Positions 53,003 through 63,251 of a DNA stretch of 64,000 nucleotides are shown piece by piece. Source of the stretch: Chitinophaga filiformis (GTDB lineage Bacteria > Bacteroidota > Bacteroidia > Chitinophagales > Chitinophagaceae); contig NZ_JAKIRP010000006.1 of assembly GCF_021646545.1 (NCBI RefSeq), positions 248,001-312,000 on the forward strand, in the 5' to 3' direction. The notes below the pieces were generated by a model. That model did not search any database, was not told the origin of the DNA, and saw only the letters and a list, made by a program, of their open reading frames with translations. The position numbers and the translations under genes are program-made. The first letter of the stretch is position 1. Each line of letters starts with the position of its first letter.

Positions 53003-55789
53003 TTATAAATCGTAGAACGTTCGTGACCGGTTGAGTCTGAGGTCACGAAGAATACCCGATTTCGGACTGATCGTAATGCTGAACTGACGGTAGGTACCGA
53101 TCGGGATCAGGTTGATAGACATTTGCCAGCAGTGGAGGTCGCGTGAGATGTATACATTCGTATATGCCAGCTTATTCTCCAGGAAGTTATAACCACTGTT
53201 CACCCCTATCTTCCACTTAGGAGTCAGACTGAAATCACCGTTAAAGCTAAGGTACTGGGTAATGTTCGTCACCACACCTCCCGAATCGGGAATAATGCCT
53301 TTGCTATAGGTTAAGCTATAGGAAAGATCCAGCTTCCACGGAATATCAAAATCCACATATTCTCCCGGATTCTTTCTGAGCGCCTGCAGCTGACGTTGTT
53401 GTGCCTGGAAGGCAGCGTCCGTGCTCTGCTCATTCTCTATATTGTTGAGTTCCTGTTCTTTAGCCTTGCTTTTCTTGTCGCCCGACTGGAAAGAAGTGCT
53501 CAACGCGATATTGGCACTGGTAAGACGGCCCAAACTGAATTGACCTTCCTGCCATACGAACCGATCCAACCTTCTTCCCCTGCTATTTACTACATAAGGA
53601 TCGATAGTACCGCCTGCCGTGATATTCAGCTTATCAAACAGGTTAGTACGGGCATAAATATTAAAAGTGGACAATTTGAAGCTGTCTGCCAGGAAGTTAT
53701 AGGAACCATTGATCCCAAAACCATCCAGCAGTTTGATCTTTTTCTCTTTATTGGCAGAGGTATCCTTTTTCGAGAACACCTTCATTTCCAGGTTATTATC
53801 CAATCCGAAGGAAATGGACGCAGCCCTTCCTTCTGAAGGTACTCCGACGGAAGAACTGGTGAAATATGACTGCCTTACTATCTGGGTATCTGCAGTATAT
53901 CGGAGGTTATAGTAAGCATTACTTGCCAGATCGGGCGCGAAGGAGGCGCTGATGGTTGGCCTCATAACGTGCCTGATGGCCTTGATCTTTGAATCCTTGC
54001 CAAACTGGTACATACCATAGAGGGCAGTAGACAGTGATACACCGGCGCTGGCCTGTCTGGCAGCATAAAAACCTGACTCATAGGTAGTATCAATACCACC
54101 CAGGGAGTCAATACTAACACGCTTTTTCGAATTCCAGGACCTGATCGTCTTCTTGGTAAACCAATATTCTGAATAACTGATGGACGGAGAAAAAGTGAAA
54201 TTCTTAAATACCGGTATGGAGAATGAAATAGGAATCGCGTGTTTTACACCTGACTGTAACGCATCAAACATCCTTGACTTACCGAACAAAGAATCCTTAA
54301 AGGTGACGCTGTTATTCAGGGTACCATTATATCCGATCCCCAGTTTATGATACCATTTTGCCCTGCCTACCATTTCTTTCGGCTGGAAAGGATAGATGGT
54401 ATTCATGGTAAAGGTGGCAGACGGGAATGATATATTCACATCGCGGGTACTCAGGTTCTGCGAGTGCGTAAGGCTGGAGGTAAAGTTGAACGGTTTTCCC
54501 TGCCAGCTCTTCGAGAAACTGATGGAAGATCCTAAGTTATTATTTACACGGGATGAGTAGTCATACACGTTGAAGGTATTATAGGTGGACGTACCAAAGT
54601 TTACGCTGGCGCCGAAGGTAACACCAGGGCGGGCCTTGCTGTCCATACTATGGTTCCAGGTAACACGGAAGTCACGTGAGCGGCTAAACTCAGTTTTAAC
54701 GGCCGGGTCACCGAAGCGGGTATTGGCAAAACTCAGCGTCATGCCACCATTATAGTGGTACCGCTTCCGGTAGGTAGGACTGGCCGTGAGGGCCCAGCTA
54801 CCATAAGAGTAGATCTCACCACGCAGCGTCAGGTCGAAATTATCGCCGAGCCCTATATAATAACCACCATTTTCCAGACCCATCCCCTTCTGTGCGTTCA
54901 CGACATAACCGGGCACCAGGATACCGGACTGTTGTCCGTGGGTGATCGGGAAGATAGCAAATGGTATAAATAATGGTGTCGGCACGCCTTCGATTTCCAG
55001 GTTGGCCGGACCGGAGATCACCAGCTTGTCGGGTATCACCTTGATCTTTCTGGCCCTGAACTGGAAGTGAGGTGTGTCCAGGTTACAGGTAGTATATCCG
55101 TTCCTGAAACCGAAGATGCTGTTGTCTGGTTCGCGTTTTGTCTGCTCACTGGCCACAAAGCCTTCCCCATATTGTGAACGGGTATTGTAGATCTTTGCCC
55201 GTTGTGTGGTAATATTATATCTGAGTGTGTCTGAGTCGAATGCCTGCCCGTTATCATCGAGCTGCGGACGGCCATAGGGCTTGCCGGCGGTGTCCTGGGC
55301 GGTAGTCGCTTCCATGATGCCGGTAGCCTGGCTATAGTTCATGCGTTCAGCAGAAAGGGTCGTTTTCTTATACTTGGTATTGGCAGTACCATAGAAATAA
55401 AAGCGTTTATCCGGCACCACGAGAACGATCGAATCCTTAGCTTTATAGGTGATAGGAGCATCCAGGCTATCTTTGGAGAGTTTAGGGACAAACATACTGT
55501 CAGTACCTGTAAAATCCGTTGACACCGGAATACTATCGGTCACCTCCTCAGGCTCCGTAACTGGCCTTAATGTTGTATCTTTTCCCCGGGAGGAAGTATC
55601 AGTTCTTGGAATGGGCACGGTGTCTTTTGGCACGCCATCTGTGAAACTTTTGTTAAAACTCTCATAGGCATCTGGCGCAGGAGTTGCGACAGCCGTTATT
55701 ATGAAAGGAACGACAATTAATATACCGGCAAAAACCAGGTATATCTGTCGCAAAAACTTTTTATAATTATTTTTGTGATTCAGGTGCAT
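53003..55789 (-). CDS. LptD-like LPS-assembly barrel
   Basis: This 928-residue protein has a signal-like helix (ILIVVPFIITAVA, about 18-35), a Thr/Asp/Pro-rich linker, an OstA-like region (about 120-300: KRFYFYGTANTKYKKTTLSAERMNYS, CNLDTPHFQFRARKIKVIP, LEIEGVPTPLFIPFAIFP) and a C-terminal barrel. The PLFIPFAIFP-type Pro-rich junction is that of Bacteroidota LptD homologues, which insert LPS in the outer leaflet. It is transcribed divergently from the amidase/mlaD/OstA-like cluster, a conserved neighbourhood in Bacteroidota. Confidence 0.82.
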   Translation of the reverse strand: MHLNHKNNYKKFLRQIYLVFAGILIVVPFIITAVATPAPDAYESFNKSFTDGVPKDTVPIPRTDTSSRGKDTTLRPVTEPEEVTDSIPVSTDFTGTDSMFVPKLSKDSLDAPITYKAKDSIVLVVPDKRFYFYGTANTKYKKTTLSAERMNYSQATGIMEATTAQDTAGKPYGRPQLDDNGQAFDSDTLRYNITTQRAKIYNTRSQYGEGFVASEQTKREPDNSIFGFRNGYTTCNLDTPHFQFRARKIKVIPDKLVISGPANLEIEGVPTPLFIPFAIFPITHGQQSGILVPGYVVNAQKGMGLENGGYYIGLGDNFDLTLRGEIYSYGSWALTASPTYRKRYHYNGGMTLSFANTRFGDPAVKTEFSRSRDFRVTWNHSMDSKARPGVTFGASVNFGTSTYNTFNVYDYSSRVNNNLGSSISFSKSWQGKPFNFTSSLTHSQNLSTRDVNISFPSATFTMNTIYPFQPKEMVGRAKWYHKLGIGYNGTLNNSVTFKDSLFGKSRMFDALQSGVKHAIPISFSIPVFKNFTFSPSISYSEYWFTKKTIRSWNSKKRVSIDSLGGIDTTYESGFYAARQASAGVSLSTALYGMYQFGKDSKIKAIRHVMRPTISASFAPDLASNAYYNLRYTADTQIVRQSYFTSSSVGVPSEGRAASISFGLDNNLEMKVFSKKDTSANKEKKIKLLDGFGINGSYNFLADSFKLSTFNIYARTNLFDKLNITAGGTIDPYVVNSRGRRLDRFVWQEGQFSLGRLTSANIALSTSFQSGDKKSKAKEQELNNIENEQSTDAAFQAQQRQLQALRKNPGEYVDFDIPWKLDLSYSLTYSKGIIPDSGGVVTNITQYLSFNGDFSLTPKWKIGVNSGYNFLENKLAYTNVYISRDLHCWQMSINLIPIGTYRQFSITISPKSGILRDLRLNRSRTFYDL

Positions 55790-55803
55790 GTGTTAAGCGG
55801 GCA

Positions 55804-55811
55804 CAAACCTA
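55804..55811 (-). promoter_or_regulatory. -7 element of the lptD-like gene
   Basis: On the minus strand TAGGTTTG matches TAnnTTTG exactly, 15 nt before the ATG. The -33 TTG is not at the usual distance. Confidence 0.45.
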
Positions 55812-55991
55812 CAAGTTTTTATACAAATTATTATCAATTGTAAAACGAAAATGAGTGCCAGGCCAAACAAGCATAGGGTCATTTATCGCGACCAAAATAC
55901 GAACGACTATTTAACAGTCAAAGCCGAGGCTGCGATCTTTGAACAATTTAACATACTACTAACGCCCATAAAATATAATAAAAACTGAGTC

Positions 55992-57647
55992 ATGCGCTGG
56001 AACCGATTTTGGATCTTTTTGGGATGTGCCATCTTTTTAGGGACTATCCTTCTTTATGCAACGAACCGAACTGTCATTGGAAAAAAGCAAAATCCTCCCC
56101 TCAGAACTATCGTCATTGATCCTGGCCATAGTGCCCAGACTCCGGGAGCCCGGGGTAAATATTCCACCGAAGAGGAAGTTGTGCTGGATGTAGCGATGCA
56201 GCTGGGAAAGCTGATTGAGGCAAATATGAAGGATGTACGTGTAGTGTATACGCGTAAAACCAGGAATGCCCTGGCGTCTACCCTTCGTGCCGATCTGAAT
56301 GAAAGAGCGATCATCGCTAACAGGGAAAAAGGAGATCTTTTTATTTCAATTCACTGTAACTCAGCAGGTCCGACCCGTCGGGTTACTGGTTACAAAACCG
56401 TATATGTTAAAAAAGGTAAGCGTAAAGTACCCGTGAAAAGGGCTATTTACGCCACCTCTCCCAGTACCGCCCAGGGTACCGAAACCTATGTATGGGCTAC
56501 CGGAAAGAACAATGCCAAGACAGAATCGCTGAAAGAAAGCTCTGTGATCATGCTGGATGCCAATTCTGAAGACGCCAATTCAGTATTGGACATGTCTGAT
56601 CCCGAAACCTTTATATTATTAAATACACTTCGCAACGCCTACTTTGACCAGAGCCTCCGTCTTTCCACACTTATCGAAGACGAGTTCTCCAGCGTGGGAC
56701 GTATCAGCCGTGGCGCCCGTCAGCGTGATGAAAAAGGTATCTGGGTACTCCAGGCTACCGCTATGCCAAGCGTACTGGTGGAACTGGGCTTTATCAGCAA
56801 TCCGGAAGAGGAAGATTACCTGAACTCTGCTGCCGGCCAGCAGGAAGCTGCCAGCTGTATCTTTAAGGCCATCAAACGGTATAAGGAAGAACTGGGCCGT
56901 TATAGCGCTCCGGAAGACCGCCAGACCGCTCCATCGACAGAACAGCCGACCATGGAGGCCACTCCTATCAGCTATAATTCACCGAAATCGAGGAATAATG
57001 GCAGGAAAACGGCTGCAGGTGCAAAATCACAGGCAACTACCAGCACTACTCCCCGCCAGGTGGCGTCTTCCGCTAAATCCAGTCAGTCAGCCGCTAAAAA
57101 TCCATACAAATATGATGTGCAGCTGCTGGTCAGTGATAAAAAATACACCCGCAGCGCTGCCATCTTCAACAAGCTGAGAGGTACCATCCGGAAGGAACAG
57201 GTGGTGATGAACAGTAAGAAAGTAAATAAATACAAATACATCTGGGGCAGTTTTAAGTCCAGGTCTGAAGCTACTGCTGCTTTGCGTCAGGCAAAGCAGC
57301 TTGGCTTCAGGAAAGCTACGCTGATGGGCCAGGACAATGAAGAGGTACAGCTGGCAGCAGCTAAGTCGCCCGCGCGGACGACCATCCCCAAGGTCAGTTT
57401 TAAATATGACGTCCAGTTGCTGGTCACCGACAAGAGATATACCCGTAGCGCTCCCATTTTCAAAGGCTTACGAGGCACTATCATCCGTGAAACTGTCGTG
57501 ATCAACCGCAAATCGCTTAATAAATATGTATGGGTGAACTTCAAAACTGAAAAAGAAGCCAACGCCGCACTGAACAAAGCCAAGAAAGCAGGATTCTGGA
57601 ATGCTTCCCTGGTATCCGCAGATAACAACCGTATCGCCAGCCGCTAA
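55992..57647 (+). CDS. N-acetylmuramoyl-L-alanine amidase with two SPOR domains
   Basis: This 551-residue protein has an N-terminal membrane anchor or signal (FWIFLGCAIFLGTILL, about 6-21), an Amidase_3 domain (about 37-295) with zinc ligands in DPGHSAQ, EEEVVLDVA and SIHCNSA and catalytic Glu in LVELGFISNPEEE, a Ser/Thr/Pro linker, and two SPOR-like repeats (about 375-455 and 465-545: YKYDVQLLVSDKKYTRS and FKYDVQLLVTDKRYTRS). A Lys-rich insertion (VKKGKRKVPVKRA) interrupts the catalytic domain. It cleaves peptidoglycan cross-bridges' amide bonds, and SPOR directs it to the division site. It opens the mlaD/OstA-like cluster. Confidence 0.93.
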   Translation: MRWNRFWIFLGCAIFLGTILLYATNRTVIGKKQNPPLRTIVIDPGHSAQTPGARGKYSTEEEVVLDVAMQLGKLIEANMKDVRVVYTRKTRNALASTLRADLNERAIIANREKGDLFISIHCNSAGPTRRVTGYKTVYVKKGKRKVPVKRAIYATSPSTAQGTETYVWATGKNNAKTESLKESSVIMLDANSEDANSVLDMSDPETFILLNTLRNAYFDQSLRLSTLIEDEFSSVGRISRGARQRDEKGIWVLQATAMPSVLVELGFISNPEEEDYLNSAAGQQEAASCIFKAIKRYKEELGRYSAPEDRQTAPSTEQPTMEATPISYNSPKSRNNGRKTAAGAKSQATTSTTPRQVASSAKSSQSAAKNPYKYDVQLLVSDKKYTRSAAIFNKLRGTIRKEQVVMNSKKVNKYKYIWGSFKSRSEATAALRQAKQLGFRKATLMGQDNEEVQLAAAKSPARTTIPKVSFKYDVQLLVTDKRYTRSAPIFKGLRGTIIRETVVINRKSLNKYVWVNFKTEKEANAALNKAKKAGFWNASLVSADNNRIASR

Positions 57648-57835
57648 GAGCCCCGCCAGTATAATTAACCCGACATTACCCCCGTATTACCCCTCCCCCA
57701 TCGTTTCCTTTTAATATATTACTTTACTTTTTCTGCTGAAAAGCTGCATATTTGTCTGCCGTTAAAAGAACAGGTACCCGGATTCCGTATCCGCACCAGG
57801 GAGCAGGACCATGATTGCCCGCAACCTTTTTTGAT

Positions 57836-57843
57836 TATTTTTG
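57836..57843 (+). promoter_or_regulatory. Promoter of mlaD
   Basis: TATTTTTG fits TAnnTTTG, with TTG at 57815-57817, 18 nt upstream. It predicts a start about 15 nt before the mlaD ATG. Confidence 0.6.
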
Positions 57844-57864
57844 CAGCAACGTATAACGTAATCT

Positions 57865-58863
57865 ATGTTTAAAGTATCGAACGAAACCAAAGTCGGCGTT
57901 CTTGCAGCCGTCTCGATTGCTATGCTGATTTTGGGTTTTAATTTGTTAAAGGGTAAAAGCCTTTTTTCAAAAAGTAAGAAGATTTATGCCGTATATACAC
58001 AGGTAAATGGTCTCCAGCCCTCTAACACGGTACAGGTGAATGGCCTCGTAGTTGGTAGTGTATCCAACCTGGAAATTATGGATAAGAATGCCGGCAGGAT
58101 ATTGGTTGAACTCAGGATCACCAAAAAAGTCGACATCCCTCAGAACTCTGTAGCCCGTATTGCCAGCGACCTGTTAGGCTCTAAAACTGTACAGATCGAT
58201 TTTGGTAACGCGAATGCCTATCTCGAAGACGGCGATACTATCTATGCCGCCGTAGATGGTTCTATTACTGATGCGCTCAAGGAACAGCTAAGCCCATTGG
58301 CAAAAAAACTGGAGGTAACACTCGGATCTGTTGATTCTGTGCTCCTTACCGTAAACTCTATCTTCGATCCGGGTACCAAGGGTAATCTGCGTGAAGCAAT
58401 CGCTCACCTGAACACCACCATGGGCAATTTCACACGTACTTCCGCATCCCTGAACAATATGCTGGACCCTCAGCATGGGAATGTAAAAGCTACGTTTGAT
58501 AACCTGGAGGCATTGACAGCCAACCTGAAAAACAACAACGACAAGATCAACGCTATACTGGGCAACGCGGAGAAAACAACTGCCGCCCTGGCTAATGGTC
58601 AACTCGATAAAACATTGCTGGAAATGCAGCAAATGGTGGCACGCCTGAACGAAACAATTGCTAAATTGAACAATACGGATGGGTCTATCGGTTTGATGCT
58701 GAACGACAAGAAAGCATATAATAACCTGCAAAATTCGCTTGGTAGCCTGAATAAATTGCTGGAAGACCTGCGCGTAAACCCGAAACGTTACGTGCATTTC
58801 TCGCTGTTTGGCAAAAAGTCTAAAGTACAGCCCATACCATCTGATACCGCTAAGGCACTATGA
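57865..58863 (+). CDS. MlaD-family substrate-binding protein
   Basis: This 332-residue protein has an N-terminal membrane helix (VLAAVSIAMLILGFNLL), an MCE/MlaD domain (about 36-115: KKIYAVYTQVNGLQPSNTVQVNGLVVGSVSNLEI) and a long helical C-terminal region (about 150-315) with leucine-rich coiled-coil-like stretches. MlaD proteins bind phospholipid for transport between membranes. It is translationally coupled to the next gene through ATGA at 58860. No MlaE/F permease genes lie in the window. Confidence 0.9.
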   Translation: MFKVSNETKVGVLAAVSIAMLILGFNLLKGKSLFSKSKKIYAVYTQVNGLQPSNTVQVNGLVVGSVSNLEIMDKNAGRILVELRITKKVDIPQNSVARIASDLLGSKTVQIDFGNANAYLEDGDTIYAAVDGSITDALKEQLSPLAKKLEVTLGSVDSVLLTVNSIFDPGTKGNLREAIAHLNTTMGNFTRTSASLNNMLDPQHGNVKATFDNLEALTANLKNNNDKINAILGNAEKTTAALANGQLDKTLLEMQQMVARLNETIAKLNNTDGSIGLMLNDKKAYNNLQNSLGSLNKLLEDLRVNPKRYVHFSLFGKKSKVQPIPSDTAKAL

Positions 58864-60911
58864 TCTTGAAAATGCAGCAATTAGTAAAATGCGGGCTTAT
58901 CCTGACAGGGCTCTTTCTCGGCAGGTTATTTCCGGCTACCGCGCAGGAGACACAGCCCGCGGGAAGGGACTCGAACAATGTGATCCACATCATTCAGTCG
59001 GACAAACTGAATGTGCTTACCAAAGACAGTGTGCAGCTGAACCGGTTTATCGGTAATGCCATTTTCCGCCAGGGTAATACCTTATTTTATTGTGATAGTG
59101 CATTGATCAACAGGGCCTCCAATATACTGGATGCCTATGGTCATATCCACATTAATCAGGCAGACAGTATCCACATCTACGGAGAATATCTCCATTATGA
59201 AGGCAATACCAGGATGGCTACCCTGCGTGACAATGCCCGGCTCACCGATGGTAAGGTCACCCTCTCCGGCCCTGAACTGCAATACGACATGAATGCCAGG
59301 ATCGGTACTTATGTCAAAGGGGGAAAACTCGTGAACGGCAGTAGTGTGCTGACCAGCCAGGAAGGATACTATTACGCCGATACCAAAGACGTATATTTCA
59401 ATTACAATGTACTGTTGGTAGATCCGGAATACACACTCAGCACAGATACCTTATTATATAATACCCAAACCAAAATAGCTACTATTGTGGCCCCCACGAC
59501 CATCAATGATGGTAAGACGGTCATGTACGCTACTTCGGGAGAATATAATACCGAAACAGGAGAAGGTAATTTCGACAGCAGGCCTACCATTGAAGATAGT
59601 ACTGCTACCATTACTGCAGACAGGATCACGATGGACAAACGCACCGGACTGGCCTACGCCACCGGCAACATGGTGTACCGCGATACTGCGCAGCATATGA
59701 CCCTCCTGTCCAACTACGGCACTGTTAATCAGACAGAAAAGACGATACTCGCCACCCAGCATCCGCTCATGATCCTGGAGCGGGAAAAAGATACACTCTA
59801 CCTGGCCGCAGATACACTGTTTTCCGGCGTGCTGAAAAGGGACACCTTTACGGTGGCTCCTGTACGTACTTCGGCAGACAGTGCGGTATTGGCAGACAGC
59901 ACATCAAATATGCCTGACTCACTGCGACAGCCGCTGAGTGATTCAACAGAAGCCCTGGTGGCAGATACTTCCGCCTTTGCGAAAAAACTGAAGCATGCAC
60001 TGGCGCCGGGCGATAGCAGCAAGGCGTTGGTCCCGGCAATGGTAGTACCAAAAGATTCAGCGCTTATTACATTAAAACCCAATGCTGTTGGCATTCTCAA
60101 AGATACCGCCAAGGCAATGGCTATCCTCCGCGATACTACCAGGGCATTGAAAGCTGACAGCATCGTACTGTCTAAAGACTCGGCAGTGATCGGACTGAAA
60201 TCCAAAGCACTGGCACTAAAAGATTCACTGCAACAGCCACCTGCGCTGGCTTTGGAAGCTGATACAAGTGCAGCAAAAGATACCAGCGAGATCAGGTATG
60301 TACGTGCATGGCATCATGTACGCATCTATTCCGATTCCCTGCAGGGAGTAGCAGACAGCATCTACTATTCCAGCAAGGATTCCATCTTCCGCTTTTACAG
60401 GAACCCGGTGCTGTGGGCTAATGAGACACAGCTTAGCGGGGACACTATATTCCTTTATACCAAAAATCAGAAGGCAGACAAACTGTTGCTTGATCAGAAT
60501 GCCCTGCTGGTAAAAGAATCCGATCCGCAATTGTACAACCAGATCAAAGGCAACCAGATCACGGGTTATTTTGCAGGTCAGGCACTCGACTGGATGCATG
60601 TGGATGGTAATGCAGAAAGTATCTATTACGTCCGGGACGATGATTCTGCATACGTTAGTGTGAACAGGACCCTGAGTGGTATCATCAATATTTATTTCAG
60701 AGAAGGAGAACTACATTCTATTTCTTTCATTAAAGATCCTGAAGGAACGATGTATCCTTTCACGCAACGCCCGTTGGACCAGATGCAACTGGAGAATTTC
60801 CACTGGGACATCAGACGGAGGCCTAAAAGTAAATATGAGCTGATGGGCACCATGGGCGATGTGAAAATAAAAGAAGAACCACCGGTACAAAAAACAGAAG
60901 ACGACTTTTGA
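58860..60911 (+). CDS. OstA/LptA-like envelope protein
   Basis: This 683-residue protein has a signal peptide (FPATAQE, about 28), two OstA-like beta-jellyroll segments (about 40-320: VIHIIQSDKLNVLTKDSVQLNRF, YDMNARIGTYVKGG, IATIVAPTTINDG; and about 475-680: VRAWHHVRIYSDSLQGVADSI, FRFYRNPVLWANETQLSGDTI) and a low-complexity Asp/Ser/Lys/Leu-rich linker (about 330-470) between. Such proteins may bridge LPS across the periplasm. Its start overlaps mlaD by 4 bp and its stop overlaps the nhaA start by 4 bp. Confidence 0.85.
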   Translation: MILKMQQLVKCGLILTGLFLGRLFPATAQETQPAGRDSNNVIHIIQSDKLNVLTKDSVQLNRFIGNAIFRQGNTLFYCDSALINRASNILDAYGHIHINQADSIHIYGEYLHYEGNTRMATLRDNARLTDGKVTLSGPELQYDMNARIGTYVKGGKLVNGSSVLTSQEGYYYADTKDVYFNYNVLLVDPEYTLSTDTLLYNTQTKIATIVAPTTINDGKTVMYATSGEYNTETGEGNFDSRPTIEDSTATITADRITMDKRTGLAYATGNMVYRDTAQHMTLLSNYGTVNQTEKTILATQHPLMILEREKDTLYLAADTLFSGVLKRDTFTVAPVRTSADSAVLADSTSNMPDSLRQPLSDSTEALVADTSAFAKKLKHALAPGDSSKALVPAMVVPKDSALITLKPNAVGILKDTAKAMAILRDTTRALKADSIVLSKDSAVIGLKSKALALKDSLQQPPALALEADTSAAKDTSEIRYVRAWHHVRIYSDSLQGVADSIYYSSKDSIFRFYRNPVLWANETQLSGDTIFLYTKNQKADKLLLDQNALLVKESDPQLYNQIKGNQITGYFAGQALDWMHVDGNAESIYYVRDDDSAYVSVNRTLSGIINIYFREGELHSISFIKDPEGTMYPFTQRPLDQMQLENFHWDIRRRPKSKYELMGTMGDVKIKEEPPVQKTEDDF

Positions 60912-62047
60912 TAAAGAGATTATTATCACCCATTCACGAGTTCTTAAAGGATAGCCGGGCAGTAGGGATCGTATTGATCATCTGCACGGCTATCTCACTT
61001 ATACTCGCTAACTCTCCCTGGCAAGCGTCCTATATTGCCAGCTGGGAAACCATTGTACATATCCCCATCCCACAGCTTCATCTGCCACATACCATCCTTC
61101 ACTGGATCAATGACGGCCTGATGGTTCCTTTCTTTTTCCTGGTAGGAATGGAGATCAAACGTGAGGTGACTATCGGGGAATTATCTTCCATCCGCCAGTC
61201 TATGCTACCGATACTGGCTGCCCTTGGCGGTATGGTCTGCCCTGCCCTGATCTTTACCCTGTTCAACGGCGGCACACCATTCGCGAACGGCTGGGGCATT
61301 CCCATGGCGACTGATATCGCATTCTCACTGGGTATTCTTTCCCTCTTAGGCGACAGAGTACCGTTATCACTGAAGATCTTTCTGACGGCATTAGCTATTA
61401 TAGATGATCTGGGGGCTATTCTTACGATCGCTATATTTTATACCGCCAGCATACAACTGGGCTATCTGCTGGCTGCAGGTATTATTCTTATCCTGCTCAT
61501 CGTCCTGAACGTTTGTAAGGTGCGTAAGCTGTGGTGCTATTTTATTCCCGGTATCATACTCTGGTATTGCATTTACAATTCCGGCATCCATGCCACCATT
61601 GCAGGCGTGCTGCTGGCCGCATGTATCCCTTTATCCAAAGTTTCCCGGCTGATCCACTGGCTGCACGACCCTGTCAACTTCGTGATCATGCCTGTTTTTG
61701 CACTATCCAATACGGCTATTGTTTTTCCACCGGATATGCTTCAAACCTTCAACAGCAGTATCAGTTATGGTATACTGGCCGGGTTGGTGTTGGGCAAACC
61801 CCTGGGGATCTTCCTTTTCTCCTATATTGCCACCCGGCTTAAACTGGTTGCCTTACCTGAGGAGGCTACCTGGACAAAGCTGATAGGTATCGGGGTGATT
61901 GCCGGTATTGGTTTTACGATGTCAATATTTATTTCAACCCTGGCTTATAGTTCCGCAGAATGGCAGATTATCTCCAAAATAGCGATCATTGCTGCATCTC
62001 TGCTCGCCGGCATCATAGGTTATTGTTATTTAAGGTTATCAAAATGA
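60908..62047 (+). CDS. nhaA: Na+/H+ antiporter NhaA
   Basis: This 379-residue inner-membrane protein has 11-12 hydrophobic segments. Family hallmarks are VPFFFLVGMEIKREV, WGIPMATDIAFSLGIL (equivalent of Asp133), ALAIIDDLGAILTIA (Asp163/Asp164, the Na+/Li+ site) and GIHATIAGVLLA. It exchanges Na+ for H+. The start is a TTG at 60908, four bases overlapping the stop of the OstA-like gene (TTGA), which implies translational coupling. The link to envelope genes is positional only. Confidence 0.92.
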   Translation: MIKRLLSPIHEFLKDSRAVGIVLIICTAISLILANSPWQASYIASWETIVHIPIPQLHLPHTILHWINDGLMVPFFFLVGMEIKREVTIGELSSIRQSMLPILAALGGMVCPALIFTLFNGGTPFANGWGIPMATDIAFSLGILSLLGDRVPLSLKIFLTALAIIDDLGAILTIAIFYTASIQLGYLLAAGIILILLIVLNVCKVRKLWCYFIPGIILWYCIYNSGIHATIAGVLLAACIPLSKVSRLIHWLHDPVNFVIMPVFALSNTAIVFPPDMLQTFNSSISYGILAGLVLGKPLGIFLFSYIATRLKLVALPEEATWTKLIGIGVIAGIGFTMSIFISTLAYSSAEWQIISKIAIIAASLLAGIIGYCYLRLSK

Positions 62048-62117
62048 CCGGTTATTTACAATATAAAAAATAATAATCTGTATCTTGGCATCGTTATTGC
62101 CATTGCATTGCAATACA

Positions 62118-62576
62118 ATGAAAAAGCGCCTTTTCATAACCCTGCTGCTTGGAATGGGTATTCATACAGTGAATGCTCAGACAAAAGGTAATCCGCAAGT
62201 GGGATTGCGTCTTGGTTTGCCCTTCGGAGGTACCGCACGTTATTTTTTTGACGATGCGAATGCCGTTGAGGGTATTGCCGGCGTTTATTCCGGGACCTTT
62301 ACTGTAACCGGCCTCTATGAGCGCCATTTTGATCTTTCGGCTCTTACAACTGAAGGTTTCGGATGGTATATCGGAGGCGGGGCACATATGGGAACATGCA
62401 AAACGGATGGGAATGTGAAATTTATAGCAGGCGTAGATGGCATCGGGGGAATTGATTATACTTTTCCAACGCTGCCACTGAACCTGAGTCTTGACTGGAA
62501 ACCGGCTATTCACTTCAACACTTCCTCCGACCTGACGGATTTCGCTGTGTCCGTACGGTATACTTTTGGGAGATAA
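62118..62576 (+). CDS. Small outer-membrane barrel, copy 1
   Basis: This 152-residue protein starts at MKKRLFITLLL and has a signal peptide (VNAQ). The rest is an eight-strand-like barrel with alternating residues: GLRLGLPFGGTARYFF, VTGLYERHFD, GFGWYIGGGAHMGT and FAVSVRYTFGR. It resembles the next gene in layout and may be a paralogue. The function is unknown. Confidence 0.7.
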   Translation: MKKRLFITLLLGMGIHTVNAQTKGNPQVGLRLGLPFGGTARYFFDDANAVEGIAGVYSGTFTVTGLYERHFDLSALTTEGFGWYIGGGAHMGTCKTDGNVKFIAGVDGIGGIDYTFPTLPLNLSLDWKPAIHFNTSSDLTDFAVSVRYTFGR

Positions 62577-62626
62577 CAGCAGAGAAAAACGAGAAACCTG
62601 AAACCAATTCTTAAACAGTAACAAAT

Positions 62627-63148
62627 ATGAAACAACTTGTGTTATTATTTAGCCTGTGTGCAATGATGGCAGTACAGGCAAATGCACAAAGACGTGGTGC
62701 AAGCGCATCATCCAATTATCAGACAGCTGTAGGTATACGCGTGAATCCCTGGCTGGTAGGTGGTACTATTAAGCACTTCATTGCAGGCCCCCATGCGATA
62801 GAAGGTTTGATCACCACTAACGTAAGCAACAGGAGCAACGTAACCTTTACCGGCCTGTATGAATATCACATCGCCCCATTCCCTAAACCAGAGTTCCGCC
62901 TGTATTTCGGTGGTGGTGTTCACCTGGGTATTTATGACCGCTATGACTATGACCGTGAACGTTGGGATAGAGATGGCAAGGGCACCTACGTTACGCCGGG
63001 TATGGATGGTATCGTAGGTCTTGAATACAAATTCAAGAAGATTCCTTTAGTAGTGAGTGGCGACATCAAGCCTTTCTTCAACTTCACCGGCGAGACCAAC
63101 TTCATCGGAGAAGAAATCGGAGGTGCTTCTGTGAGATACACCTTCTAA
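62627..63148 (+). CDS. Small outer-membrane barrel, copy 2
   Basis: This 173-residue protein has a signal peptide (ANAQR) and the same layout: VGIRVNPWLVGGTIKHFI, VTFTGLYEYHI, FRLYFGGGVHLGIYD, VGLEYKFK and SVRYTF. It lies 50 bp after copy 1, so the two may be one transcription unit that ends at the terminator at 63176. Confidence 0.72.
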   Translation: MKQLVLLFSLCAMMAVQANAQRRGASASSNYQTAVGIRVNPWLVGGTIKHFIAGPHAIEGLITTNVSNRSNVTFTGLYEYHIAPFPKPEFRLYFGGGVHLGIYDRYDYDRERWDRDGKGTYVTPGMDGIVGLEYKFKKIPLVVSGDIKPFFNFTGETNFIGEEIGGASVRYTF

Positions 63149-63175
63149 CCGGGGAACAAAATAATATTGAAAAAG

Positions 63176-63211
63176 CGATCATGCCTGACAAGGGTATGGT
63201 CGTTTTTTTTT
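63176..63211 (+). terminator. Terminator
   Basis: A 10-bp stem, CGATCATGCC with GGTATGGTCG (two G-U), a 7-nt loop and a nine-T run. It ends the two-barrel unit. Confidence 0.85.
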
Positions 63212-63251
63212 GCTTATATTTATAAGCTATGCCCCTCGGCGGATACTAACT

